64,000 bases of DNA from Caballeronia insecticola (GCF_000402035.1 NC_021294.1:558001-622000), one strand, 5' to 3'; shown: positions 26,714-35,917, counted from the stretch's first letter. Program-made: numbers and translations. Notes: generated by a model from the letters alone, not told the origin.

Positions 26714-27143
26714 ATTCGGTGCCGTAGTAGGCCGGATGTAGCGGCTGCGTAATCGTTCCGCGCCGGAACCATTCTGATCGACGGGCTCGAAAAGCTACCT
26801 ATCTCGGGGATTCCGAAAATCAGAAGAGCAGAGGATTAAATGGACTAACGGAGAAAGGGTTCACCTCGCAGACATTCAACGCGCTCCACTGGCGCTGTGC
26901 ACGCACGTAGCGCGAGTGGCTGCCAAGGATGTACGGCTAAGGAACGGAAAAGTATTGGAAGTGAAACCCATGGGATTCGAGTATGTAAAAAATCTTCCTC
27001 TAAATTACGAAAGATAGATGAAAGAAAGGGTTTGCGGTAGACTTCTATATATCAGCTCATTAGTTGATAAGGAATACTAATTAATATATTAAGTATCCGT
27101 GTCATGGTACTTATCTTGGCTATTTCTGACTAACACAAAAATA
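26714..27143. other. AT-rich spacer at the start of an accessory island
   Basis: Base composition falls sharply after the terminator. No coding frame is credible. Near its end (27071-27098) GGAATACT and AGTATCC form an imperfect inverted repeat around an AT-only core, 45 bp before the next start codon, which could be an operator or promoter region. Confidence 0.45.
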
Positions 27144-27452
27144 ATGATTAAGAAAGCTATTCTTCTTTTGTCGCTGTCCCTCAGCTGCTCATATTCCTTC
27201 GCGGTGACCGAATGTACGGCGAAAGTTCTTAGTACGGTCATGGTTGATGGCGAACTGCTTCTTGTAACTGATCGCGCGCCGGCTGCGTACATGCCTTCTT
27301 CAAATAGTAGTCTTAAATATGCCTACGCCGCAGTCCTAACCGCAATAGCAAGTGACAAAAACGTGGTAGTAACGTTTGCGGCTGATAGCGTCGCATGCAA
27401 TCCGTCGGGCGCGGTACGCAGAGATCTGTCGCGTGTTTGGATCACTCGCTGA
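27144..27452 (+). CDS. small secreted protein of unknown function
   Basis: 102 aa starting MIKKAILLLSLSLSCSYSFA, a clear signal peptide with cleavage near residue 20. The mature chain is about 82 residues with two cysteines (ECTAK, ACNPS) that may pair. Codon usage is AT-leaning and unlike the rest of the window. I do not recognise a family. It may be a toxin, adhesin or periplasmic factor, but nothing in the sequence decides this. Confidence 0.6.
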   Translation: MIKKAILLLSLSLSCSYSFAVTECTAKVLSTVMVDGELLLVTDRAPAAYMPSSNSSLKYAYAAVLTAIASDKNVVVTFAADSVACNPSGAVRRDLSRVWITR

Positions 27453-27775
27453 GCAAACCTAACAGTTATCGTGCTGATCTGTGATACGTCATTGCAGATC
27501 AATATCTCGAAGCGGCGATGATGCCGCTTCCCGTCGGATTAATCTAATCACATCGAATGCTTGTTCGACGGGTAAATTGCCGCGTATCAAATCGATAAAT
27601 GATTTTGTGATAACGATTAGTTTTCTTATTTAGAGGCGTGCTTGCAAGAGATGCGCGTCGACCCGTGCGCTTAATGAAATAATTTAGACGCTCGCTAAGG
27701 TCTTTTTCTGACGATCGCAAATTTTTTGCGGCAGGCGCGAATGTCCTTCAGCAACCCCCTCAACCAAAGCATTGC
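27453..27775. other. AT-rich intergenic region with a hairpin
   Basis: AAGCGGC-GATGAT-GCCGCTT (27510-27529) forms a 7-bp stem downstream of the small secreted protein gene and lacks a T-tract. The rest is AT-rich and presumably holds the promoter of the metalloprotease gene; no consensus boxes stand out. Confidence 0.4.
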
Positions 27776-28561
27776 ATGAATATTTTAAAAACCATTGCTA
27801 CATTGTTGACTGCAGCGGTGTTGTTAGCAGCTTGCGGTGGAAACGAAAGTCCAACGGACGATAGTAAGGCTACGCAGGTACCAAACGCTACTGGTAAAGG
27901 CTACGTTCTGTCTACGGCGATATGGCCGAGTTGGGACATCGACGTATGCTGGGACATGTCAGACGCTCAGTTTGCGGCAACCGCAGGTGATCGTGAAACG
28001 GTCCGCAAAAGCATAGCTTCAACGTGGGAGGCCGCTTCGCGTGTCCGGTTCAACGATTGGGGGATTTGCTCGACGTCAAGATCGCAGCGGGTCCGGATTA
28101 CGGTCAAAGATGTTAATCCGATGGTCACTAACCTTGGCCTACTGCTGAACAATCGTGTCGGGGGTGTAGTCCTAAACTTCACATTTGATAATTACAGTCC
28201 TTCATTTTGTCAGAGAGACGCACAAACGCATGACTATTGCGTTGCCCTAACCGCGGTGCATGAATTCGGTCACGCTCTGGGTTTTTCACACGAGCAAAAC
28301 CGACCCGATACGCCCGCCACTTGTAAAGACGCACCGCAGGGGCCTTCTGGCGACACACTGATAGGCGCCTGGGACGGCGCTTCCATAATGAACTATTGCA
28401 GCGATTTCTTCCGTAAGGGAAGTGTCAGTAATACCGTAAAGCTGAGCGACACCGATATCCAAATGGTTCAGTCATACTACGGGGTCCCCTTGCCGCCCGT
28501 CCAAGTTTATCCGGGGGATCTCTCTTCTGAATTGTCAGTCATACTCGATGACGATCTTTAA
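27776..28561 (+). CDS. astacin-like zinc metalloprotease lipoprotein
   Basis: 261 aa. A lipoprotein signal with lipobox LLAAC (lipidated Cys20) leads to a catalytic domain. The zinc site is HEFGHALGFSH (His162, Glu163, His166, His172), continuing EQNRPDTP as in astacins. The Met-turn is SIMNYC (Met205, Tyr207). It is probably anchored in the outer membrane and degrades proteins at or outside the cell surface. Codon use is atypical for the window, which suggests horizontal transfer together with the preceding small gene. Confidence 0.85.
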   Translation: MNILKTIATLLTAAVLLAACGGNESPTDDSKATQVPNATGKGYVLSTAIWPSWDIDVCWDMSDAQFAATAGDRETVRKSIASTWEAASRVRFNDWGICSTSRSQRVRITVKDVNPMVTNLGLLLNNRVGGVVLNFTFDNYSPSFCQRDAQTHDYCVALTAVHEFGHALGFSHEQNRPDTPATCKDAPQGPSGDTLIGAWDGASIMNYCSDFFRKGSVSNTVKLSDTDIQMVQSYYGVPLPPVQVYPGDLSSELSVILDDDL

Positions 28562-28621
28562 ACAGTCCTGAATTGACGCTTCAGTTCGACGTCCGCTATC
28601 GAGCGAGCGTCCGAAAAACGC

Positions 28622-28645
28622 GGGCCGGGGCGCCTCCCCCGGCCC
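28622..28645 (+). terminator. GC-rich hairpin after the metalloprotease gene
   Basis: GGGCCGGGG and CCCCGGCCC form a 9-bp stem with a 6-nt loop, 60 nt after the stop. No T-tract follows, so termination would be imperfect or rho-assisted. Confidence 0.45.
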
Positions 28646-28739
28646 AGCGCATAGGCGCACTGACTTAGAGGCCGATGAGGTTACACTTTCATTGCAGCCT
28701 GTTGGATCCCGCCGCCAAACTGGTCAGCAGCCGATTCTA

Positions 28740-28900
28740 ACGAGCACGCTGGTGAGCGGGGCGAAGAGGCGCTAGACAACTCCTACAGCAAGCGTCTGGA
28801 CAACATTGCATTCTGCGAAGCGAATTTCGCCGAGGCGGCCGGCATCGAAATCAAGGGGCTTGTAGGCTGTTTGCCATCTCGATCACGCAATAGGCTCTCT
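28740..28900 (+). pseudogene. possible remnant of an unidentified gene
   Basis: One plus-strand frame reads a protein-like stretch, LDNSYSKRLDNIAFCEANFA then EAAGIEIKGLVGC, that is not Arg/Ala-rich like the shadow frames. It has no start or ribosome site upstream and runs into unlikely sequence downstream. I cannot name the family. It may be the eroded end of a gene at the island boundary. Confidence 0.25.
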
Positions 28901-28930
28901 GCAAATTCCGTCCTCGCTTCACTTCGCCAT

Positions 28931-29542
28931 CTATTTAATCGGCTGCCCGTCCCGCAACACCTGCACCGCCGTCGCGGATTCGAAGCGCGCCTGCACCATG
29001 TCGCCTGCCTTGATGCCGGCTAAGGACACATCCGGCGCTACATCGAGCGTCACCGTGTGGTTCGGGCCGCGCAAGGTCACGTGCCGGTTCTTCGTGTCGA
29101 CGCGCTCGATCGTGCCGATCACCTCGACGACGCGCGCCTGCGCCATCACGCCGCCCGAAGCCGGCACCGTCGCCTCGGTATCGACGCGCTCGCGTATGCC
29201 CGTCGACTTGACCTTGGTCGCACGCACGAGCAGCGCATTGCGATAGTCGATGTTCACCGTATCGCCGAGCCGGAGCTTTTTGACGTCGCCGACTTCCGGA
29301 TTCACCGCCACTTCCGCGATGCGCCCGCCGGATCCCTGCAGCGTCACGCTATTGCTCGCGGGATCGATGCCGACCACGCGCGCCTGCACGCGCGCGACCA
29401 TCGCCGCGCCGCGCGCCGTCGGAGCCGATGCGGCGTCCTGCGCGCCCGCGCCCTGCGGCACGGCGAGCCACGTCAACGCCAGCACCGCGCACGACGACAT
29501 CACGCGCGAACGATGCGACCGAACAGAAGAGGAGCGAAACAT
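28931..29542 (-). CDS. exported protein with two tandem beta-rich repeats
   Basis: 203 aa from the ATG at 29542, preceded by AAGGAG. An N-terminal hydrophobic stretch ending AVPQGAGAQDA is a signal peptide. The mature chain repeats one module twice: RVVGIDPASNSVTLQGSGGR with LRLGDTVNIDYRNALLVRAT, and IGTIERVDTKNRHVTLRGPN with IKAGDMVQARFESATAVQVL. The repeats look like small beta barrels. Function is unknown. The HTH gene lies just upstream on the same strand. Confidence 0.7.
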   Translation of the reverse strand: MFRSSSVRSHRSRVMSSCAVLALTWLAVPQGAGAQDAASAPTARGAAMVARVQARVVGIDPASNSVTLQGSGGRIAEVAVNPEVGDVKKLRLGDTVNIDYRNALLVRATKVKSTGIRERVDTEATVPASGGVMAQARVVEVIGTIERVDTKNRHVTLRGPNHTVTLDVAPDVSLAGIKAGDMVQARFESATAVQVLRDGQPIK

Positions 29543-29593
29543 GCGGTATCTCCTTGTGTGCAAAAAACATTTCAACGAAGCATCGGCCGCGCT

Positions 29594-29998
29594 TCAGCGG
29601 CGCGATTTCGACAGCAGATGCCCGAGCCCGAGATTGGTCGCGATCTGCCAGACATAGACGCGCGAATAACGCACGCCGTAACGCCGTTCGATCAACTCGC
29701 GCAGACGCGCATTGGTCCACGTGTCGCTCTCGAAACCGTGCTCGCGCGCGGAGCCTTGCAAGGCCGCGGCGATCCAGTCGAGCGCATCGCGATCCAGCAC
29801 CGACGCACGCCCGCCCACGCCCATCTTCGCGAGCGCATCGAGCCCGCCTTCGGAGACGATGGCCTTGTAGCGCTTCACCGTCTGCAACGACAGATGCAAC
29901 GCCTCGGCGACCGCTTCCACCGACGCACCGTCGAGCAGCATGCGGCCGGCTGTCATGCGCCGCATGACGCTCGGAAGGGAGTCGGGACGAGAGAGCAT
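29594..29998 (-). CDS. transposase-derived helix-turn-helix protein
   Basis: 134 aa. Two HTH-like units are visible: ASVEAVAEALHLSLQTVKRY (about 25-44) and a winged-helix-like segment WTNARLRELIERRYGVRYSRV (about 93-113), which is the arrangement of the N-terminal DNA-binding part of IS630/Tc1-type transposases. No DDE catalytic domain follows; the frame ends at a normal stop. No IS ends are visible. It may be a domesticated regulator of the exported protein gene 51 nt downstream, or a relic. Confidence 0.6.
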   Translation of the reverse strand: MLSRPDSLPSVMRRMTAGRMLLDGASVEAVAEALHLSLQTVKRYKAIVSEGGLDALAKMGVGGRASVLDRDALDWIAAALQGSAREHGFESDTWTNARLRELIERRYGVRYSRVYVWQIATNLGLGHLLSKSRR

Positions 29999-30515
29999 GA
30001 CGCGTGAGTCGATCGTTCGGATTACATGAGATCGTCCGAAGCGTCATGCACGGCGGTGCGGACCGGCAAGCGCCGGCGCTCGTCCTCGTCTCGGGTCATG
30101 CATTTTTGCGTCGAAACCAACGTTGCGGCGTCCGTATGCGTTCATGCGTGCCCCCTTGTCGAGTGGAGACGGCGGGACTTGATCGGGCGTGCCTGAAGTG
30201 AGGTCGATGCGCGGCCGATGTGAGCGAGCCGGCCTTTCGAGATATACCAATAAACGTTTTCAGCAGCGATGGGTAACCATTGCCTAAAATTTTTTGATCT
30301 TGATTAATCGCTGTGAATTGTCTATGAAAGCGGTCTGTTGGCAGTCAAGAGGCGTGCGGATGATACGCCGCGCGCAATGGTGCGCGCGTCTGTTTCGGTC
30401 TGTCTTGTGGCGAGCCGGATCGGGCGCGCGGCAGTGCGCACTCGCGCCGGAACGCGTGTGTGATGCGACCTCGCGGCATGTGTCGACGGCGCCTAGAACG
30501 CAACTCAAACGCAAC
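29999..30515. other. intergenic region, mostly without assigned features
   Basis: Roughly 500 bp between the HTH gene and the H-NS-like gene, both on the minus strand, so it should include the HTH gene promoter. A possible tiny gene lies at 30044-30145. CAGCGAT/ATCGCTG (30264-30270, 30307-30313) bracket an AT-rich stretch. Two direct copies of an 11-nt unit (CGCAACTCAAA) adjoin the H-NS-like stop. Confidence 0.4.
30044..30145 (-). CDS. possible 33-residue peptide
   Basis: MNAYGRRNVGFDAKMHD followed by a basic tail, with a good ribosome-site-like AAGGGGG about 6 nt before the ATG. No family recognised. Support is only the ribosome site and the absence of a better explanation. Confidence 0.22.
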   Translation of the reverse strand: MNAYGRRNVGFDAKMHDPRRGRAPALAGPHRRA

Positions 30516-30842
30516 TCAAACGCGATAGAACTCGATGTCCTGACCGGCGTGAACCGCGCGTTTGAGCCACTCGGGCATATCGCCGAGTCCGTCCCATGTA
30601 TCGCCGCTTGCGTTGCGGAATATCGGCACGGCGTTGCCGCCGGAATGCGGCATGGAAGGCAATTGCGGCATCGGCCGCGCTGCCTTGGCGCCATGAGCCC
30701 CGTTGGTCCTGGTGAAGGAGGGCGGCGGCTTGACCACCGGCGCATCGGCCAGTGATTCAGCCAACGCTCCTTCCGTTATGCCGAACTCAGCCATTCGGCT
30801 GCGCAAATACGCAATGATGCTGTCTCGCTTTCTTTCGTCCAC
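30516..30842 (-). CDS. H-NS-like protein with diverged DNA-binding motif
   Basis: 108 aa. The C-terminal 37 residues (PIFRNASGDTWDGLGDMPEW and on) align with the H-NS C-terminal domain, where the consensus is TW-x-G-x-G-x-x-P-x-W. In this protein the two arginines of the canonical GRGR loop are Leu86 and Asp88. The N-terminus (MDERKRDSIIAYLRSRMAEF) is helical but short, followed by a Pro-rich linker. It may be a modulator that contacts other H-NS proteins rather than DNA. It lies close to the AT-rich island. Confidence 0.6.
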   Translation of the reverse strand: MDERKRDSIIAYLRSRMAEFGITEGALAESLADAPVVKPPPSFTRTNGAHGAKAARPMPQLPSMPHSGGNAVPIFRNASGDTWDGLGDMPEWLKRAVHAGQDIEFYRV

Positions 30843-31218
30843 GGCTTTCCTGATTCAGCTTTTTGATTATCAGAAGACGAACCGAAACCCCGCGCGGACC
30901 GGGGCGGCTCGATGACTCGGATATAGGTGTTTTTCGAAGCGTGGCGCAGTGTTTGCACCGCGTCAATTAGTGTATTTACCGCACAATCGATTAATTCGCC
31001 GATGGCGCTTTGCCTTTAACACCGGCATTTGCCCCAAATGCGAACGTTCGCCCGCTCGGACATCCCCGTGACGGACGCGCGAAAAGCGTGCGCGCGGAAA
31101 GCCACGGCGGAGAGCGACGAACCGCCGAAAGCGAGGGTGCAGGCGCCCGAACCGCGCGGCCGCCGGAACCGGCTTGACGGCTGTATTGTATGCTCCTTAC
31201 GGCAACTATTAAATCGTT
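30843..31218. other. intergenic region upstream of the H-NS-like gene
   Basis: About 375 bp of mixed composition. No convincing coding frame. The part next to 30843 is AT-rich, as expected for a promoter of the minus-strand H-NS-like gene; no clear consensus boxes. Confidence 0.4.
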
Positions 31219-31470
31219 TTAACGACCATGTTGTTCACCCGGTAATTCCGCGCCGTGAGCCCGAATGGCGGCAATCAGTTCCGCCGGCGTAATTTCATAA
31301 CGCACTTCGCGGTGAATGCCGGGTTTGCGCTCGTCGATTTCGATCAGCAGAACGGCTTTGCCGTCCGCGGCGGGTTCGAGGCGCAGCGAACGTACTTCTT
31401 GTCCGCCGGCATCGTCATATTCAGTCAAAAGCGTCATGGCACCACTGACGGCGCTTCTCGGCATTGACAT
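31219..31470 (-). CDS. conserved small hypothetical protein
   Basis: 83 aa from the ATG at 31470, which has GGGAGGAAGA just upstream; the longer upstream frame has no such site. The chain is a compact alpha/beta sequence (MTLLTEYDDAGGQEVRSLRL, VLLIEIDERKPGIHREVRYE, then an ITPAELIAAIRAH helix). No signal peptide or membrane segment. Family not recognised. Confidence 0.6.
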   Translation of the reverse strand: MSMPRSAVSGAMTLLTEYDDAGGQEVRSLRLEPAADGKAVLLIEIDERKPGIHREVRYEITPAELIAAIRAHGAELPGEQHGR

Positions 31471-31680
31471 TCTTCCTCCCGTCTTTCGACGTCGTTGTAG
31501 TTGTTTCACCGCGCCGAATGCCTGCGTGCACGAAGTTCGGGCACGCTCGACGCTATTCCAGGCAGGGCTTTGAAAAAGGCCGCGAAAGGCGCCGCATGCG
31601 GCGCCCTCGGGTGTCCCATTATTGCCTGTCAAAACCGCGCGCGTCTAGCGCGGCGGTTTCCGGCAGCGCGGCGGGCCGCG

Positions 31681-32676
31681 TCAGGCGCTTTGGCCGATGG
31701 CGTCGCGGGCCTGGCTTGCCAGCTCGAACGAGCGCAGGCGCTTCTGATGATCGAAGATCTGCGCGGTGACGATCAGCTCGTCCGCCTGCGTCTGCTCGAT
31801 CACCGAGCGCAAGCCGGCTTCCACGTCGGCGGGATCGCCGACCACGGAGCACGCGAGCGAATGCTCGACTCCGGCGCGCTCGGCTTCCGACCACGCGATC
31901 GAGTGCGTCGGCGGCGGCAACTGGCCCGGTGTTCCTCGTCGCAGATTGATGAATTGCTGTTGCAGCGACGTGAAAAGAAAGCGCGCTTCGTCGGCGGTAT
32001 CGGCGGCGAAGACGTTCACGCCGACCATCGCGTACGGCTTTTTCAGCGTCGCCGACGGGCGGAACTGTGCGCGATAAACCTGCAGCGCGGTCAGCAGATA
32101 ATCCGGCGCGAAATGCGACGCGAACGCGAACGGCAAACCGAGCGCGGCCGCCAGTTGCGCGGAAAAGAGCGACGAACCGAGCAGCCACACCGGTACGTGC
32201 AGCCCGGCGCCGGGGACCGCGCGCACGCGCTGGCCTTCGACCGGATCGGCGAAATAGCGTTGAAGTTCGACGACATCGTCGGGGAACGATTCCGCGCTGC
32301 CTTGCAGATCGCGACGGAGCGCCCGTGCGGTGGTCTGGTCGGTGCCGGGCGCGCGTCCGAGCCCGAGGTCGATCCGTCCCGGAAACAGCGACGCGAGCGT
32401 GCCGAACTGCTCGGCGATCACGAGCGGCGCGTGATTGGGCAGCATGATGCCGCCCGAGCCGACGCGGATCGTCTTCGTGCCCGCCGCGATATGGCCGATC
32501 ACGACCGCGGTCGCCGCACTGGCGATGCCTGTCATGTTGTGATGCTCGGCGAGCCAGTAGCGCAGGTAGCCCCAGCGTTCGGCATGCCGGGCGAGATCGA
32601 GGGAATGGGCGAAGGCATCGGCGGGAGTCGAGCCTTGCGGAACCGGAGAAAGGTCGAGGAGCGAGAAGGGGATCAT
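31681..32676 (-). CDS. LLM-class flavin-dependent oxidoreductase
   Basis: 331 aa from the ATG at 32676 ([15 protein letters not shown]). Luciferase-like TIM-barrel features: [37 protein letters not shown] and [13 protein letters not shown]. Members such as E. coli YhbW use FMNH2 to oxidise small substrates. The substrate is unknown and the neighbours do not help. Confidence 0.9.
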   Translation of the reverse strand: MIPFSLLDLSPVPQGSTPADAFAHSLDLARHAERWGYLRYWLAEHHNMTGIASAATAVVIGHIAAGTKTIRVGSGGIMLPNHAPLVIAEQFGTLASLFPGRIDLGLGRAPGTDQTTARALRRDLQGSAESFPDDVVELQRYFADPVEGQRVRAVPGAGLHVPVWLLGSSLFSAQLAAALGLPFAFASHFAPDYLLTALQVYRAQFRPSATLKKPYAMVGVNVFAADTADEARFLFTSLQQQFINLRRGTPGQLPPPTHSIAWSEAERAGVEHSLACSVVGDPADVEAGLRSVIEQTQADELIVTAQIFDHQKRLRSFELASQARDAIGQSA

Positions 32677-32791
32677 TGCGGCTTTCCGAAAGCGTGGCGG
32701 CCCGCAAAGCGTGCGGGCACCGGGCCATGCGCTAAAAAACCGATTGTGCCGAAACTCCCGCAAGTCTGCCGGAACGGATGGCGCGTCGAAG

Positions 32792-33604
32792 TCAGGCGAG
32801 CCGCGGATAGCCGCGCGCGGTGGCGTCGCGTTCGTAGTCGAGGATCGACGCGTAATCGGCCGGCGTGCGTCGGGCGAAGCCCTTGAGCCGAAGCCGCTGC
32901 ATCAGCGCCGGGTTCTGCGTCGACGCGTCGGCGAGCGCGTTAAATAGCGTGTCGAGCGCGTCGTCCGGCACGCGCGCGGACGCGATGAACGGCAGGGCGC
33001 CCGCGCTCGCCGTGACGCCGATGATGCGCACCCCGGCCGCCAATTCCGGCAAATGCGTCCGCACGAACGCGAAGGTGACGCAATCGATCGCCGCGACATC
33101 CGCGCGCCCTTCGACGAGCGCGCGCAGCGACGCGAGATGCGAACCGGTTGCGCTCACCGACGCGAAAAAGCGTCCGTCGCGGGAAAAGGGCGCCACGGCG
33201 TGGCGCAAGAGGTTCATGCCGCTGTTGGAATCGTCGGCGTTATAGGCGGCGCGCAGGCTGCGGCACGCGTCGATCGAATGCGCCCCGGTCTGCGCGCCCG
33301 TGACGATCACGCTGTGGTACGTGGCGTCCTCGCAGCCGGATACGTCGAATTCGGGCGCCGCGACGAGTCGAACGCGTCCCGCGAGCGCGTGCACGAGCGG
33401 ATAGCCGCACGTCTGCGACAGCAGCACGTCGTCACGCAGCCAGAACGCGGTGAGATCCGGCCCCGGATCGACGAAATCGAGCGTGTCGCCGCGCGCATCG
33501 AGCCACACCGCGAGATTCGTCCGGACGCGTTCGAGCAGCGCACGCCAGTCGTCGGCGAGCGCGGGCGTGACGTTGTACATCGGCAGGGCGGCGATCCAGT
33601 GCAT
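32792..33604 (-). CDS. PhnD-like periplasmic-binding-fold protein
   Basis: 270 aa. Type 2 binding fold of the phosphate/phosphonate (PhnD) group: [45 protein letters not shown] and [18 protein letters not shown]. No obvious signal peptide (starts [13 protein letters not shown]), so it may be cytoplasmic or a sensor-like protein. No permease or ATPase genes adjoin it. A TTG at 33610 is an alternative start. Confidence 0.72.
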   Translation of the reverse strand: MHWIAALPMYNVTPALADDWRALLERVRTNLAVWLDARGDTLDFVDPGPDLTAFWLRDDVLLSQTCGYPLVHALAGRVRLVAAPEFDVSGCEDATYHSVIVTGAQTGAHSIDACRSLRAAYNADDSNSGMNLLRHAVAPFSRDGRFFASVSATGSHLASLRALVEGRADVAAIDCVTFAFVRTHLPELAAGVRIIGVTASAGALPFIASARVPDDALDTLFNALADASTQNPALMQRLRLKGFARRTPADYASILDYERDATARGYPRLA

Positions 33605-33649
33605 CGTCAATAAGGGGCGGGGCGACCACGCATCGTACAGCGCGGTGCG

Positions 33650-34654
33650 TCAGCCTGCGAGGCGGCGTCGGGCGAGGGCGAGTTCGCCGTTCGGCCCGTC
33701 CATTTCGCGCGGACCCGTGAACGGATGCACCGCATCCGCCGCCTGCGTCAGCGCGTGGCGGCTCGCCCATTCGCCGTATCCGCGCACGACGAAGCCGCCG
33801 TTGCTCGCACGATAGGCGTCGCGCCGGCGCGCGTAGATGTCGCCGAGGGCGAACCACGGCACGCCGGGCAGATCGTGATGCACAGCGTGATAGTTGTTGT
33901 TCAAAAAGAGCAGACGCCACGGCCATGCGGCCTCGTTGACGACCGTGCGTTCGCGCGCCCGCTCGGCTGCGCGATGCTCCTGAAACGAGCGCACCGACGC
34001 CAGCGCCAGCGACGCATAACCGACGCCGAACACGAACGCGCGCCACGGAATGCCGCAGCGCGCCTCGAGCGATTGCGCCAGCGCGACGAGCGCCGCGACA
34101 TGCACGACCCAGCTCGCGACGATTCCCCAGCGCCGCTCAGCGACGGCCTGCACGGCTTCACGCCACGATGCCGCAATCGCAAACCAGGGCCCGATCAGCA
34201 CGCGCCCGACAAACGTATTGCGCGCGGCCAGCGCGGCGCGCAATACCGCGCCCGCGTTCGCCCACTGCTCCGGCGTCACGTAATAACTTTCAGGATCGCG
34301 GCCGGGTTCGGTGAGATGGGCGTCGTCGTGATGGCGCAGATGCGAATCGCGATACACCGCGTACGGAAACCACACCGCGAGCGGCGCCAGCCCGAAGAGC
34401 ATGTTGACGAGCGGCCAGCGCGTCGGGTGCCCGTGCATCAACTCGTGCTGCAGCGACATGTACCAGCACGACAGCACTGCGAGCAGGATGATCGTCGGCG
34501 CGAGGCCGAGCGTGCGCGCATTGAGCGCCACGCCGAACCATCCGCCGTACACCGCGACGATGACCGTCCACGTCGGCCATTCACAGCGCCAGCGCCACGT
34601 CGAACGTTGGGCTTGCAGTTCCTGGCGCTGGGCGTCGTCGAGATAACGGGGCAT
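33650..34654 (-). CDS. membrane fatty acid desaturase-family protein
   Basis: 334 aa from the ATG at 34654. The three di-iron histidine boxes are HELMHGH (His70, 74, 76), HLRHHD (His105, 108, 109) and HAVHH near the C-terminus, set between hydrophobic helices. It introduces double bonds in fatty-acyl chains or acts on a related lipid. It diverges from the nickel/cobalt transporter gene. Confidence 0.88.
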   Translation of the reverse strand: MPRYLDDAQRQELQAQRSTWRWRCEWPTWTVIVAVYGGWFGVALNARTLGLAPTIILLAVLSCWYMSLQHELMHGHPTRWPLVNMLFGLAPLAVWFPYAVYRDSHLRHHDDAHLTEPGRDPESYYVTPEQWANAGAVLRAALAARNTFVGRVLIGPWFAIAASWREAVQAVAERRWGIVASWVVHVAALVALAQSLEARCGIPWRAFVFGVGYASLALASVRSFQEHRAAERARERTVVNEAAWPWRLLFLNNNYHAVHHDLPGVPWFALGDIYARRRDAYRASNGGFVVRGYGEWASRHALTQAADAVHPFTGPREMDGPNGELALARRRLAG

Positions 34655-34840
34655 GGCGGACTTCGGATCGGGGGCGATGAGCGAAGCGCCATCGTAGCGG
34701 CGCGGCCCGCGCGTCCCAACCAACGAATCCGGCTAAGTTTTTCTCATCGCGCGGAATAAGCCGATTCTCGGCGCAGCGATTTTTGGCCACATTGCCGCGC
34801 ACGGTATGCTGAGACCCTTTGTTACATTGCGCGCGCGCAT

Positions 34841-35917
34841 ATGACCGAACCGATCGAGCCCGCTTCAAAGCCCGCTTCACAGCCGGCTTCCGCTCCGGCG
34901 TCCGCTTCACGGCCTGCGCGCCTCGTCGCGGGGCTGATCGTCTTCAACCTGCTCGCGTGGCTGTGGGCGCTCGTCGCGTTCCGGCACTATCCGCTGCTGC
35001 TCGGCACCTCGCTGCTCGCGTATTCGCTCGGATTGCGTCACGCGGTCGATGCCGACCACATCGCCGCCATCGACAACGTCACGCGCAAGCTGATGCAGGA
35101 AGGCCGGCGCCCGCACTTCGTCGGCTTCTTTTTTTCGCTCGGGCACTCGACGATCGTCGTCGCGGCCACCGCGCTGATCGCCGCAACGGCGATGGCCGTG
35201 CAAGGACGCTTCGCCGAATATCGCGAGATTGGCGGCGTGATCGGCACGTCGGTGTCGGCGTTCTTTCTGTTCGCGATTGCCGCGATGAATCTGTTCGTGC
35301 TGCGCGGCGTGTGGCGCGCGTTCAGGCGCGTGCGGCGCGGCGAAGCCTCCCGAAACGAAGACGCCGACATGTTCGCCGTCGGCGGTGGCCCGCTCGCGCG
35401 TCTGGCGCGGCCGCTTTTCCGGCTGATCGGCAAGAGCTGGCACATGTATCCGCTGGGCTTTTTGTTCGGACTCGGCTTCGATACCGCAACCGAAATCGGC
35501 CTGATGGGCATTGCCGCCGCCGAGGCCGCGCGCGGCATGCCGGTCTGGTCGATCCTCGTGTTTCCGGTGTTGTTCACGGCGGGCATGTCGCTCGTCGATA
35601 CCGCCGACAGCCTGCTGATGACCGGCGCCTACGGCTGGGCGTTCACGAAACCGGTCCGCAAGCTCTACTACAACCTCACGGTCACGCTGGTGTCGGTGCT
35701 GATCGCGGTGCTGGTCGGCGGCATCGAGGCGCTCGGTCTGATCGCGGACAGGCTGCAACTGAAGGGCGGCTTGTGGGACATCGCCGCGGCCATGTCCGAG
35801 CACTTCGGCATGCTGGGCTATGGAATCGTCGCGATTTTCGCCGTCTGCTGGCTGCTGTCCGCGCTCATCTACAAGTGGCGCGGTTACGACGCGCTCGACC
35901 ACGGCGTCACGCGATAG
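34841..35917 (+). CDS. nickel/cobalt transporter, NiCoT family (HoxN/NixA)
   Basis: 358 aa with about 8 TM helices. The metal-binding signature in TM2 reads RHAVDADHIAAIDN; GFFFSLGHSTIVV and LGFDTATEIG are the other conserved blocks. The N-terminus is a Pro/Ala/Ser-rich tail with short PAS-type repeats. It imports Ni2+ or Co2+; no urease or hydrogenase genes are nearby, so the metal is open. Confidence 0.92.
   Translation: MTEPIEPASKPASQPASAPASASRPARLVAGLIVFNLLAWLWALVAFRHYPLLLGTSLLAYSLGLRHAVDADHIAAIDNVTRKLMQEGRRPHFVGFFFSLGHSTIVVAATALIAATAMAVQGRFAEYREIGGVIGTSVSAFFLFAIAAMNLFVLRGVWRAFRRVRRGEASRNEDADMFAVGGGPLARLARPLFRLIGKSWHMYPLGFLFGLGFDTATEIGLMGIAAAEAARGMPVWSILVFPVLFTAGMSLVDTADSLLMTGAYGWAFTKPVRKLYYNLTVTLVSVLIAVLVGGIEALGLIADRLQLKGGLWDIAAAMSEHFGMLGYGIVAIFAVCWLLSALIYKWRGYDALDHGVTR

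Noticed and set aside
29594..29998. Complete insertion sequence around the HTH gene
   Set aside because: No DDE domain, no terminal inverted repeats and no target duplication could be seen.
34724..34840. Cobalamin riboswitch before the nickel/cobalt transporter
   Set aside because: The region is only about 115 bp, shared with a divergent gene, and lacks a B12-box-like sequence.
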